Position numbers and translations under genes: made by a program. A DNA stretch of 64,000 nucleotides from Cafeteria roenbergensis (lineage: Eukaryota; Sar; Bigyra; Bicosoecida; Cafeteriaceae): positions 235,602 through 299,601 of the forward strand of contig VLTN01000045.1 in assembly GCA_008330645.1 (NCBI GenBank), written 5' to 3'. Positions 9,867 to 19,900 of this stretch are shown here, piece by piece (position 1 is the stretch's first letter; each line of letters starts with the position of its first letter). A model generated the notes under the pieces. The model made no database searches. It saw nothing but the letters and a program-made list of their open reading frames with translations, and was not told the origin of the DNA.

Positions 9867-11331
9867 CTACAGCGGGCGCAGCCCCTCGATACCGTCCGCC
9901 CGCGCGCGAATGGCGACACCGTCCGGGCCCCACTCCCCGGCGGGCAGCGCAAGCGAATCCGCCCAGCTCGCCGGCATCCGCAGCGCCGACGCGACCCCCT
10001 CGGCGTCGGCCGCGGACTCGTGTCCCACGAGCTTGCCGCCGCTGTAGCGCGCCCCCTGGCGCAACCTCGACCCGCGCCCGGCCGTTCCGTGGACGCGGAT
10101 GCCAAAGTGGTTGGGAACCACCACCACGGAGTCGAACCGGGGCCTGGCCGCTGGGTGAGGGTGAACGACGGGCCCCTTGTCGGGGGCCCATGCCTCGAGC
10201 GACCTCGCGGCGGCTTCTGCCTGCGAGCCGCAGAGTGTGCGCAGGCAAGAGCGGGACAGGGTGGAGTCGCAAGCGCGTCGCGGGCGGGTCGCAGCAGCAT
10301 CCGAGAGCGGAGGGGCCGACCACAAGCAGAGCCGGCCCCCCGCCGGGAGCCACCCGCCGCTGCGGCGGGCTGATCAGCTGCGGCCCCTGCAGCCGACTCA
10401 CGCCCTGGGGGTAGTTTGCCCGGTTGGACACGCTGGAGAACTTGCTGCGAAGGCTCCGACGCACGAGCGACATGTGGTGCATCTCAAGGCGAGCGCGCGG
10501 CAGGTCCAGGACGCGGGAGGCGCGCAGGAGGCGGCGCGTGGGGTCGACGAGCATCGAGGTCGGCACGCAGAGTCGGAACGGCATGTGCGGGTGGCAACGC
10601 ATCAAGGCGGCGACCCTGCTGGTGTCGTCGTGGGGCCGTAGCTCCCACGTCGGGTCCACCATGAACGTGCGCATCCGGCACGTCACGACGTCGTGGCCGC
10701 CGCGCCACATCGCCCGGGCCGCCTCGGCCAGCTGCGCCCGCGCGTAGAACTCGTCCGCGTCGATGGACATGAACGCGTGGCAGCCGCCCGCCAGGCAGCG
10801 CCTCCTCCCGATCTCGCGCTTGCTCAGCTCGTTGCAAAAGTGGTCCCCTATGTCCTCTGGAGACGCCCCTCCTGCGGCAGCCGGTCGGATTGACGCGCGG
10901 CCACGCAAGCGCACCGCCTCGGCCCCGCCTGCTCACAGCCAGCCCCGCGCGCACGAGACCCCCGAACGAGAAGCCTCACCCATGTCCGCAGGCGTGGCGT
11001 TTGGGGCCACCAGATGCCGCTTCTCGTCCCCTGTGAAGGTTCGTGGCGCGTACTCGACGAGCTCGTCAATCACGCCCCTCGCGGTCAGGGAGCGCAGCGC
11101 CTCGAGGTCCTCGGGAGCGGCTGGGGCCCCGAAATTTGAGACTCGTTGAAACACAACGCACACGAACGACACGACTGGCCGCACGCTCTGGATGCTTGCT
11201 TCGAGCAGCTCCACACCGTCAAACACATTGTACGCCGCCCCGACCCGCAACGCCCCGGGTGCGGCGACCGCGGCCACTGTGGGGGCTGCCCCGTCTCCAC
11301 CCTCGCCGACTGGCGCCGTTGCAGCTGCCAC
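9867..11331 (-). CDS. DxD glycosyltransferase, GT2-like (Glyco_tranf_2_4 type); 5' end uncertain
   Basis: Exons 10980-11331, 10402-10871 and 9867-10220 join in phase into 391 residues. Exon 1 carries the Rossmann-type start RVGAAYNVFDGVELLEASI and VVFQRVSNFG, the pattern of nucleotide-sugar glycosyltransferases that work on glycoproteins or polysaccharides. Exon 2 has the metal-binding motif DADEFY (Asp155/157 in this numbering) and a later HHMSLVRRSL segment. Exon 3 is Gly-rich (VVVVPNHFGIRVHG). The first exon has no ATG: the frame starts with GTG at 11331 and is open further upstream, so a short upstream exon coding for a membrane anchor, or a non-ATG start, must exist. That exon would have to fit close to or within the divergent gene at 11467. 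Introns begin GTGAGG and GTGAGT. Substrate unknown. Confidence 0.75.
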
Positions 11332-11466
11332 GGTGTTCCCGCCGCGGAGACGCTCTCGAGTGGCGAGCCGCAGGCCCGAAATGCTTCGCCGCAGGCTCAG
11401 TGCAGAGCAGTGCCGCCGCCGGCGCGCGGCAGCAAGCCGCTGGCTCCCGCACTCCCCGCGGTCCCG

Positions 11467-12373
11467 ATGGTCAGGGTCTTGGGCGAGGATGGGGCAGGCA
11501 TGCGCGCTTACGAGTTCGCAAAGGAGGCGGCGTCAGTGGCGCCCATCTTCCTCGTCTCGTCGGTGCTGCTCACCGGCCTGAGCAATCGGGCGAAAAGCGC
11601 CAACGCGCTGCGCAAGGCGCTTCCCGAGTTCGCCGTGCGCTTCGCGCCGGTGGCTCTGACGTTCGTGGCGCTCGCGCGTGAGTTGAGGCTCGCTCGTGGG
11701 GCTGCAGCGCGCGCCCGCGCCCCCTGCACTGCGCCCAATGCGAACCCCCCCCTCACCCAAGGAACGGCAGCTGCGCTCGGTGTTTGGCCGTGTGCCTGGT
11801 GCGACCACCGCAGCTGTCGAGTACGCCATTCGGGGGCCTCTGCGCGACATGATGCCGACTGTGGCCTTTTTCGCCGAGCCCGCGCCATCGTCAGATCGCA
11901 CGAATGTTGGACAGCGGTTGGCGCCCTGGGCAGGCGCGGGCAGCGAAACCGACGGCCAGACAACGGCCAGAGGTGGCGGCAATGGGCTCGCGGGAGTCAG
12001 CGGCGTGGAGGGCAGTGGCGATCCGTACGCGATGGAACAGCCAAGCGCGGCGCCGAGCGCGGACGGAGGCCGCGCAGGCGAACCGGATCCGGCCGACGGG
12101 GGCAGCGAGGGGGCGGAGGTCCTGGATGCGCACTTTGCCATTTCGAGCGTTGGAGACGCCGACTATTGCCCGCCGACGCGGGCGTCGCGAACGGTCAGCG
12201 GAACCCTCGCAGCGGTCGGCCTGCTGCAAGTGGGAATGACGCCTCTGCAGCTCGCCGCTGCAGGTGCCGCCGCTGTCGCCATCTCCCTGTTCATGCCAAC
12301 GTACGAGGACATGCTTGCAGCCCGCGCCCGCGCAGAGATGGCCAAGGAACGCCGTCGCACAGGGCTGGAGTGA
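11467..12373 (+). CDS. Small membrane protein of unknown function
   Basis: Exons 11467-11677 and 11814-12373 join in phase (donor GTGAGT, acceptor GACCACCGCAG) into 256 residues. The N-terminal half has hydrophobic helices (SVAPIFLVSSVLLTGL and RFAPVALTFVALA) separated by a basic segment. It is followed by VEYAIRGPLRDMMPTVAFF, then a Gly/Ser/Ala linker. A last hydrophobic helix (LAAAGAAAVAISLFMP) leads into a basic, charged tail ending RRRTGLE. This would suit a small organelle inner-membrane protein, but I recognise no family. Its stop is only 15 bp from the stop of the convergent pseudoprotease gene. The acceptor at 11813 was chosen because the nearer AG sites do not keep the frame. Confidence 0.55.
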
Positions 12374-12388
12374 GAGCCCGGGGCGGCC

Positions 12389-14256
12389 CTACACAGCGGC
12401 CAGATCGCGCCTGGCCGTGGCCCCGACGGGAGACCCCGGAGCCGCGTTGGTCAGTTTTGGGCCGGTGCCCTGATATCGGTGCTCGTTGGAGCCAGGCTGC
12501 GGCTTCTGCGCCGCCGTTGAGGCGAGCGCCTGCTGGCGGATGTGGACGACCTCCCCGTTGCCCGGCCCGCCAAAGCGGTGCATTGCGTCGCCGCCGACGC
12601 GTACATGCCGAGTGGCCTCGCCCGAAAACGCTGCAGACCGCTTCTTCATGGCCTGCATGGCCTTTTGCTTCTTGATAGCCTCGCGGTTGCCCTCCCGGCC
12701 TTTGCGCGCCTCCGCGGCCCGCACGCGCCGCTCCTCGCGAAGAATGTGTTGTGTGTCCACGTCCTCGGGGGTCGGAACTGTCTTTGGCGTGGGCACCGAG
12801 CCCGCCAGGGGCGCGCCCTCCATGCGTTTCGCGAAGGAGCGCTCGCCCAGCGCTTCGTCGATCGTGTCCTCCGCGGTCACGGCAGTCTGCTTGCCGGTCA
12901 TCACGCGATGCTTGTAGTAGAGGCCAGTCGCGCATGCTGAGCCGCACAGGCACAGCAAAATCAGCCCCAAGATGATGATGATTCCCCAGTTGATGCTCCG
13001 CTCTGGGAGCACCTGCACGATTGGGCTGGGCGTCGTCGATGGCGAGGCCGCGACGCTCGGGGACGCTGTCACCGTCGGTACGGCTGTCGACGTGGGAGTC
13101 GCGCTGGCGCAGACGATGGGCTCGAACGGGTTCCCCTTGAAGAAGTTGATGCGCTCGATGAGCCAGTTCTGCCGGTAAATTACAGAGCTCAGGTACGTGC
13201 GCACCGTGGTGCACGGGAACGTGTCCCCTTGCGCTGCAACAGCAGCCAGCTGAAACTCGTCAGAGTCTCCCACAGGGTTGCGGATCAGCAGCGCGGCGCC
13301 AAAATCTCCTGACGCCAGGCAGGTCTTGGGGAAGGTTCTCGAGTTGTAGTCCTGCAGCACCAGCGCTCCACCGTTCTTCCGAAGGAGGCAGTTGCCGGAG
13401 TAGTCAAACACCTCGGTGGCTTCAAGCAGCTCGGCTGGCCCGCTGCGGTGCACTCCCGCGTCCACGAACTGGCCCTGCCCGGTGACGAAGTTTTGGTCCG
13501 AGCCGTACCCGACGATCGCTCCCGACTCTGGCAGCACAAACGCCTCCGTGCGCAACGGAATGGGGGCGAACGAGAACTGCGGCTCCGGGTGCAGCTCAAT
13601 CGCGACAACGGCAATGTTGTCCCCGAACACGCCGGTCCGGTAGACCCACGACACGTTCGAGGCTCGTCCTACGTACTGGAGCCCACCGCCCCCAGTCCCT
13701 GCGCCGCCCCACACCGTGAGGTTGACAAACATGGTCTCCTCGGACGCCCACTCGCCGGCGACTCCAGTGTCGATCGGCTGGTCCTCGTCGTCCTCGTGCA
13801 CCACGCACCGCCCGTTGGTGACCACCACATTTTCCGCCACGAAGGTGCCGGTGCACGCGTCCACGGCGCCCCCCCTGAGCAAAACAACGCCGGGAAACGT
13901 CTGCGGCGGGGGCAGGGGCAGCGTGCGTGCGTGCCGGCAGCGCGTCGGGCCGGGGCGACCCGTTGCGTTGCGCTGGGTCCCCAGCAAGGCCGCGCGGGGC
14001 CTTGCTCATTGAGTGGCCGGCAGACCATCGGCGAGCCTGTGCGGCACGGCAGGCCGTGCGTGCAGTCGCCTCTTGGCTGCGCCGCGTGGGCGCGCAAAGC
14101 GCTGGCTTCCGAAACCCCGGCGTGCTGGCGCAAGGCCGCCGGCCGGCAGCTGCTCACCTCGGCGCTCGCCTCTCCCTCGTTCGTTGCGCCGATGAGGCCT
14201 GCGGCGGGCGAAGCAGCGGCCGCGAGCACGCCCAGCCACAGAGCTGCGCCGAGCAT
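12389..14256 (-). CDS. Membrane-anchored trypsin-fold pseudoprotease (catalytic triad lost)
   Basis: Exons 14158-14256 and 12389-13900 (donor GTGAGC, acceptor CGCCGCAG) give 536 residues. The start codes for a signal peptide (MLGAALWLGVLAAAASPAAG). The extracellular part aligns with S1 serine proteases: CTGTFVAENVVVTNGRC matches the block around His57/Cys58, and GDFGAALLI matches GDSGGPL. All three catalytic positions are changed: His57 is Arg64, Asp102 is Asn128 (GDNIAVV) and Ser195 is Phe233. A Thr/Pro/Ser-rich stalk follows, then one transmembrane helix (about 336-362, WGIIIILGLILLCLC) and a ~170-residue cytoplasmic tail that is basic and unstructured. It cannot hydrolyse by the usual mechanism. 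A binding or receptor role is inferred only from this layout. Confidence 0.8.
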
Positions 14257-14615
14257 TCCGGCCCGCCGCTGGGGCGCGCAGCGGCCCGGCCGCGCCCCGC
14301 TGTCGCCCGTCGCTTCCCGGCGCCCTCCCTTCGCCGCAGGGCAGGGACTGTCTGCGCCCAAGGCTGCGGGTGCGGGCCGCGGCCTGCCGGCCGGGGAGCG
14401 CCCGCGCGGCTGCCGGCCACGTTGGGGAGTTCTGTCGCGGCGAGCGAGGCCGGGCTTGGTCGATCGCAGGGCCGAGCGTCGCAAGGGTTGCAGTTCGCGC
14501 ACGGCCGCGCGGTGGCTCTGGAGCATCCCCTCTGCAGGCAACGCCCGCCGGGTTCCGCGAGAGCACTCCGGCCCGGAAAAGCCCCTCGATCCTTCGCTCC
14601 GCCGCCCTTGGCGTC
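14257..14615. promoter_or_regulatory. Divergent promoter region (pseudoprotease / mitochondrial carrier)
   Basis: These 359 bp separate the start codons of two divergent genes. It is GC-rich with no clear TATA element or open frame of its own. Support is positional. Confidence 0.45.
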
Positions 14616-16117
14616 ATGGCTCAAGTTGACGAGTTCCGCTCCTCCTCAGACCTGCTGACCGGCTCAGTGAGTCGCGAAGCTCGCGCAGCCCGCAAGGCGC
14701 TCCCGGCCGCTCGCGGCGCCAACGTCCCCCAGCACCGGGCGAGCCAGAATTGGCAGCGGTTCGTGGCAGGGGGCATCAGCGGCGTCGCGGAGGTGCTCGT
14801 CAGCCACCCACTCGACCTTGGTGAGCCACGGCGCGCGCCGCGCTCAGCCGTCGCGCTGTCGCGAGGCGGCGAGCGCACCGGGCTCGGCTCAACAACGATC
14901 GGGTTCGACAGGTGGCATCGCCCCCGAACAGCAAGCGCGCGCCTTGCGCGCCCCCCGCCGTCCCCCCTCCCCCGCCTCGGCCCCAAGGGCACCCGGCGCT
15001 CCCCAAGGCTTCGATCCTCGGCGGATCGGGAGCGCGGCTTGCTCGGCGCGCGGACCCGCCGACGCGGTCGTGCGACGGTCGCTTTGCTGCGCGGCCCGCC
15101 GAGGCGTTTCTTGCCCCCCACGCTCACCTCACGGCAACCTTCACAGTGCTCGGCGGCGGCTCGGGCGTTGTTGCCGGTGACCCTTGTTGCAAGCGCGCCG
15201 GCGCGCGCGCGCCTTCGGGCGCGCGTCGCTGAGGCCCGGTTGGTGTTCGAGAGCCGGAGGCCGCGGTGACCCTCCGCTTGAGCATGTGACCCAGACCCGC
15301 GCGCCGGTTGCAGCCGCCGCCCCACGCAGCCGCTCCCTCCCCCCTCCCTCCCCCCCGTGATCGCCCCCCACCGTCCGCAGTCAAGACCGTGATGCAGCAC
15401 GAGCGCGAGCTCGGGCGCCGCGCAACCCCGGTGTCCATTGCCCGCGACATTTTCGCGCGCGAAGGTGTCGTCGGCCTCTACCGCGGCATTGTGCCGCGCG
15501 TGCTGGGGGTGGCGCCCATGCGCACGGTGTTCTGGGGCTCCCAGTCGCTCTGCCACAGCATGCTTGCGGACACGCCCATGTGGGAGGGCGCCAAGCTGCT
15601 GATCGTCGGCGCTGTTGCCGGCACGGCGCAGACTGTCATCGACAACCCAATCGAGGTTCTCAAGACTCGTTCCATGGTCGAGTCCGCCGGCGGTCACGGC
15701 CCGCGCGGCGCTGCTGGCGTTCGCTCCGCGGGCGCATCCGTCTCTGCCATGAGCATGTACGGCGGCAGGTTCCCCGGCTTCTCGGCCACCCTTTCCCGGA
15801 ACGTCGCGTTTGCCGTGGTCTTCTCGTACGGCCTTTACTTCGGCGCCTCAGCCTCAGACGGGTCCGTGCAGGGCACCTTCGTGCGCGGGGCGGTCGCTGG
15901 CTTCGTGGCGTCGCTGGCAACCCAGGGCTTCGACTACTGCAAGACGGTCATGCAAGCCCCCGGCGGCGAGCGCGAGCGCCTCCTTTCCATCCTGACGAGG
16001 ACCCCCGTTCGCAAGCTGTGGGTGGGCGCCGTCCCGCGCGCCATCCTGGGCATGACAACCATGTCCGTCGGCGCATCTGTGTTCAGCGTGGTGGAGAAGG
16101 CGCTGCTGAGCAGATAG
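14616..16117 (+). CDS. Mitochondrial carrier family (SLC25) transporter
   Basis: Exons 14616-14820 and 15381-16117 join in phase 1 (donor GTGAGC, acceptor CCGTCCGCAG) into 313 residues, the normal length for a six-helix inner-membrane carrier. The splice falls inside the first signature and rebuilds HPLDLVKT (the PxDxxK motif). The second signature is NPIEVLKTR. The third is degenerate: TQGFDYCKT keeps D and K but lacks the proline. Other carrier features are GLYRGIVPRVLG after the first repeat and KLWVGAVPRAILG near the end. The 40 residues before the first helix are basic and Ser/Ala-rich. The substrate cannot be told from sequence alone; the contact-site residues do not match a class I know. 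Confidence 0.88.
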
Positions 16118-16910
16118 GCGCGGAGCGTCAACCCCCTCCCCCACCAAGAACTTCCGCCTCTTCCTCCTTCCCTCAGCGCCTCCTTCGAGACCGATACACG
16201 AGGCGCTCCAGGCCCCGCCCGTGTTGTCCCCCGCCGCCCGTCGCGGCAATCGAGCCATCGCCCTTCCGAGGACGGGCTGCCCCGCTGCGCCGCGGCGTCA
16301 GAGCCAGCGGCGCATCTGCAACGTGGACCCGCGTCCGCCGGCGTGGCGACCAGCGTCCCAACCGGGGCGGCCGGTAGCCGATGGGAGGCGCCCCCCTCCT
16401 GGTGGCACGCCTGACAGCCCTGCGTTTCAGCCCCCGACGGACGCGACCGAATGCTCCGGCCCGGAGGCGCAGCCGCATCGGCAGTCCCCGCCCCGCAACG
16501 TGGCCACCGCCGAGCGAAGGCCAGTCGGCGAGCGCCGCGCTGCGCCACACGAGCCCCGTTCCGTGTTGCAATGGTGAGTGCTGCCACCTGCTCACGGTCC
16601 CGACTGCGAGCGCCGCGGCAGCCGTTGTGCCGTGTGTGCCGCTGCATGCATCGAAACAAAGTCTCCTCCGTTTGCTTCTCGAGCCGCGCGCATGCTGGGC
16701 GTGAGCTGGAGCGCGCCCGAACCACCCAGCGCCCACGGCCCGAAGGGGGGGGTCTCGTCTGCGGCAAGCTGTGGCCGCGAACAGCAATCGCCTTTCCCGA
16801 AAAGCAACCGCCTCGGCAGAGCCTGCGTTAAAAGCAGCCGTGGCCCAGGCAATGCCTCCCCGCCGCACCGGAGCGCACGCCCGAGGCCTCTCGGCGCGGG
16901 TCTCCCAGCC
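16118..16910. other. Intergenic region, no gene recognised
   Basis: These 793 bp lie between the carrier stop and the start of the prominin-like gene. The frames here are Arg/Pro-rich and show no domain. An ATG followed directly by GTGAGT at 16570 and a CAG just before the ATG at 16911 could mark an intron in the 5' UTR of the downstream gene, but nothing proves it. Confidence 0.5.
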
Positions 16911-19900
16911 ATGCGAGTGCTTCGAACCGCCGCGATTGGACTTGCTGCGGCGGCCATGGCCTCCGCACAGTCCTGCATCTCGGCTGACAGCCCGGTCCGG
17001 TGCAGCGTGTGTGAGCAAGGCCTTCGCCAATCGCGCGAAAAGCGAGGCCGCGTCCCCGGCGCCGACTCCCGCCCCGCCCGGCCAGGGGCGGGGGTTCGGC
17101 AGTGGAGCCAGCCGAAGCCCGCTCCCGAAGGCGCTCGCCATTCCGGCGGTGCTCGCGGCCGCGCCAAGGCTGGCGCGGGAGCTGACAGCGACCCGACGTC
17201 TCGCTCGAGCGCGGCAACGGTGCACACGGCCGCCCGGGACGACCCCCGGGATGCGGCTGGTGCCCGCCCCCTCCTGCGCTACGGTCGTGGAAGCATGTGG
17301 CCATTCACGGTGTCGCGCCGGCCGTCAAAAGCCGGCATCGCCGTGCAGGACAGCAAGAAGCTTTGCCGGCCGTTTCCGGGACCAGCGGCCATGTCCGGCC
17401 GCCTTCCACCGACCGCGCTGTTGCCGCGCTCGCCCTCGGGAACGAGCGCGGCCCTCCGCGCTGCTCTCGCGGCCCTTGCGTGTGACGCTCTCGCCACATC
17501 TCGCGCTCGCCCTTTATCCCGCCCCGCTGCCGCTTCTGTGCAGGCACTGAGGACCCTTTTCGGGATGTGAACGTGATGTCTAGCTTGCCCCGGGTCACGC
17601 GCACTTTCCAGGCGACATCCTCCAACATCGCGCAGTACCAGATCTTCGACTGCCCCGACGCAACCAACCCGGACACGCCGTGCACGCTGGCGTCCGACCT
17701 GCAGAACTTCGACGTGGCGCAGCTGCAGTCGCCCCCTGAGAACTCGGTGGTGAACTACGGCGACGGCGTGCTCATGTACTCGGCCTTTGCCATCGTCTGC
17801 ACTTTACTGCTGCCGCTGCTGGCGCTGTGCTTCTGCATCTGCCGCTGCCACCTGACGTGCTGCCTGTGCGGCATGGACGGTGGCTGCTGCCTCTGCGGCC
17901 GCGGGATCCCGGAGCGCAAGGCGCCCGACTCGTGCTGCAGCTGCGGTTTCATCGAGGTTCTGGACCCGCTGTCGACGTCCCCCCCGTCGGTCCAGACTGC
18001 GGCAGAGGGCACGGGGCCAGCCTCCGCCACCAGCTCTGCCAGCGCCGCCGCCCACTCCGGCCCCAAGGCGGGCGCCAAGAGCCCGGCGCCGGCCGCCAGC
18101 GTCAGCGGCGCCCGCTTCCATTACTCCCGGTGCGACCGCTGGTCCGTGCGCGCGTGCCTGGCCGTGTACCTCCTGCTGGTCGTCATCTTCGCCGTGCTCG
18201 GCCACCAGCTCGGGTCGGTGCGTCTCACCGACGGCATGGTGCTCATGTCCAAGGCCGCGGACAGCTTCGTCCCGGTCGCCCGCGGCCTCTATTCCTCCGC
18301 CGAGTCGTACGCCATCGACCTCACGGCCGACGTGGTGGTGCCCGCCATCGGGCGGATCAACGACACGGTGCACCTGCAGTCCTCCCCGCGGCGCATCATC
18401 CGCAACACCATCTGCGTGATCGACAAGGTCGGCGAGACCGCCGACGGCATCCGCTCCATCCGGGGCAGCATCTCCTCTCTGCTCACCTCGCTCGACAACA
18501 TCTCCGCCGTCGTCGGCACTGTCGACTCGAGCGTCGTTGCGGTCAACGGCAGCCTGGAGCAGATCATCGCGGTCGGGGACACGTCCCTCAAGGCCGACCT
18601 GCAGGCCCTGGGCTCTGCCACAGACCGCACCGAGTCCGTCGCGAACCAGGTCGCCTCGGCCATCGACGGCGTGGAGACGTCGCTCGCCAAGTTCAAGAAC
18701 ACGACGTCCGGGCTGCCGGCAGTGCAGCAGCGGCTCACGTGGTACAACAACCGCCCCACCTCCGCGCAGGCCTCAGCCTCGGCCACCGACGCCCAGCAGC
18801 TCGCCGCGGGCTCCCTTGCCCGCGAGCCCAAGTCGTCCGACCGCGTGGCCGCGATCGACAGGTTCACCACGCTCCGCGACAGCGCCGTCAACCTGACCGG
18901 CGTCAGCAACCTCCCCAGCCTCCTCCGCTCGCTGAACAGCGACGTGGACGAGTTCCGCGGGCACGACAAGGCGGGCGACGTGCTCCGCGCCATCAACGCC
19001 ACGCGCGACCTCGTGGCCTCTCTGCCAAACATCACCCACATGATCCTCATCGCCAACAGCACCAGCGACGCCATCGCAGCCACCACGAGCAACCTCGCGC
19101 CGGTGCGCGCGTCCATCGTCAAGCTGCGCACCGTGGTCAACGGGCTGAGCCTCTCCTTCATCGACACCGCGGCCGCCCAGCTCGACGCCGCGGACGCCAT
19201 CGTGGCCTGCCTCAGCAACATGCAGCCGGACCTCCAGGGCATCAACGAGACCGTGGTGCAGCTTCCCGCCATCTTCTCCAGCATCCAGTCCCAGATCACC
19301 AGCGTGAACGACTCGCTGGCCTCCGCCCGCAGCGTGATCGACGACGCCTCGGCCCAGGCGGACGGCCTGCAGGCGCAGATCGACGAGCTCAACTTCACCA
19401 AGTACCTGGACGACATCGACTCGCTGCAGGGCGCCAACGCCTCCTCCTTCGGCAGCCTCTCCTCGCAGACCGGCGGCGTGTCCGGCGCCATCGACGGCCT
19501 CAACCTGGACTCGGTGTACGACAGCGTGCTCGAGGTGAACCGCACCGTCAGCCGCCCCGGCCTCACGGTGAACGAGACCACGCTCGCCCGCCTGGAGGCC
19601 GTCACGCCGCTGCTGGGCAACGTGAGCCACTACAGCAACGTGGCGCTCAGCGCGGCCACCTACTACCACGCCAAGCGCTGCTGGTCCACGGGCGCGCTCT
19701 GCACAACCAGCGCCACCTGCGGAGGCGGCGCGTGCGAGAGCGGCATCGCCAAGTGCGTACCGAGCGCCGACCCCGACGCGGGCGTCGCCGGCTCGGCGAA
19801 CTGCTCGGCGGCCGTGCCGTGCAGCGTCAGCGGGCAGGAGTGCAGCCTGCGCTACGACGACCTGTCCCAGTCGGCCGCGGCGCTCAACCTCTACGCGGCG

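Noticed and set aside
16565-16575. ATG followed directly by GTGAGT as a one-codon first exon of the prominin-like gene
   Set aside because: Joining it to the CAG before 16909 shifts the frame of the signal peptide; at most it is a 5' UTR intron.
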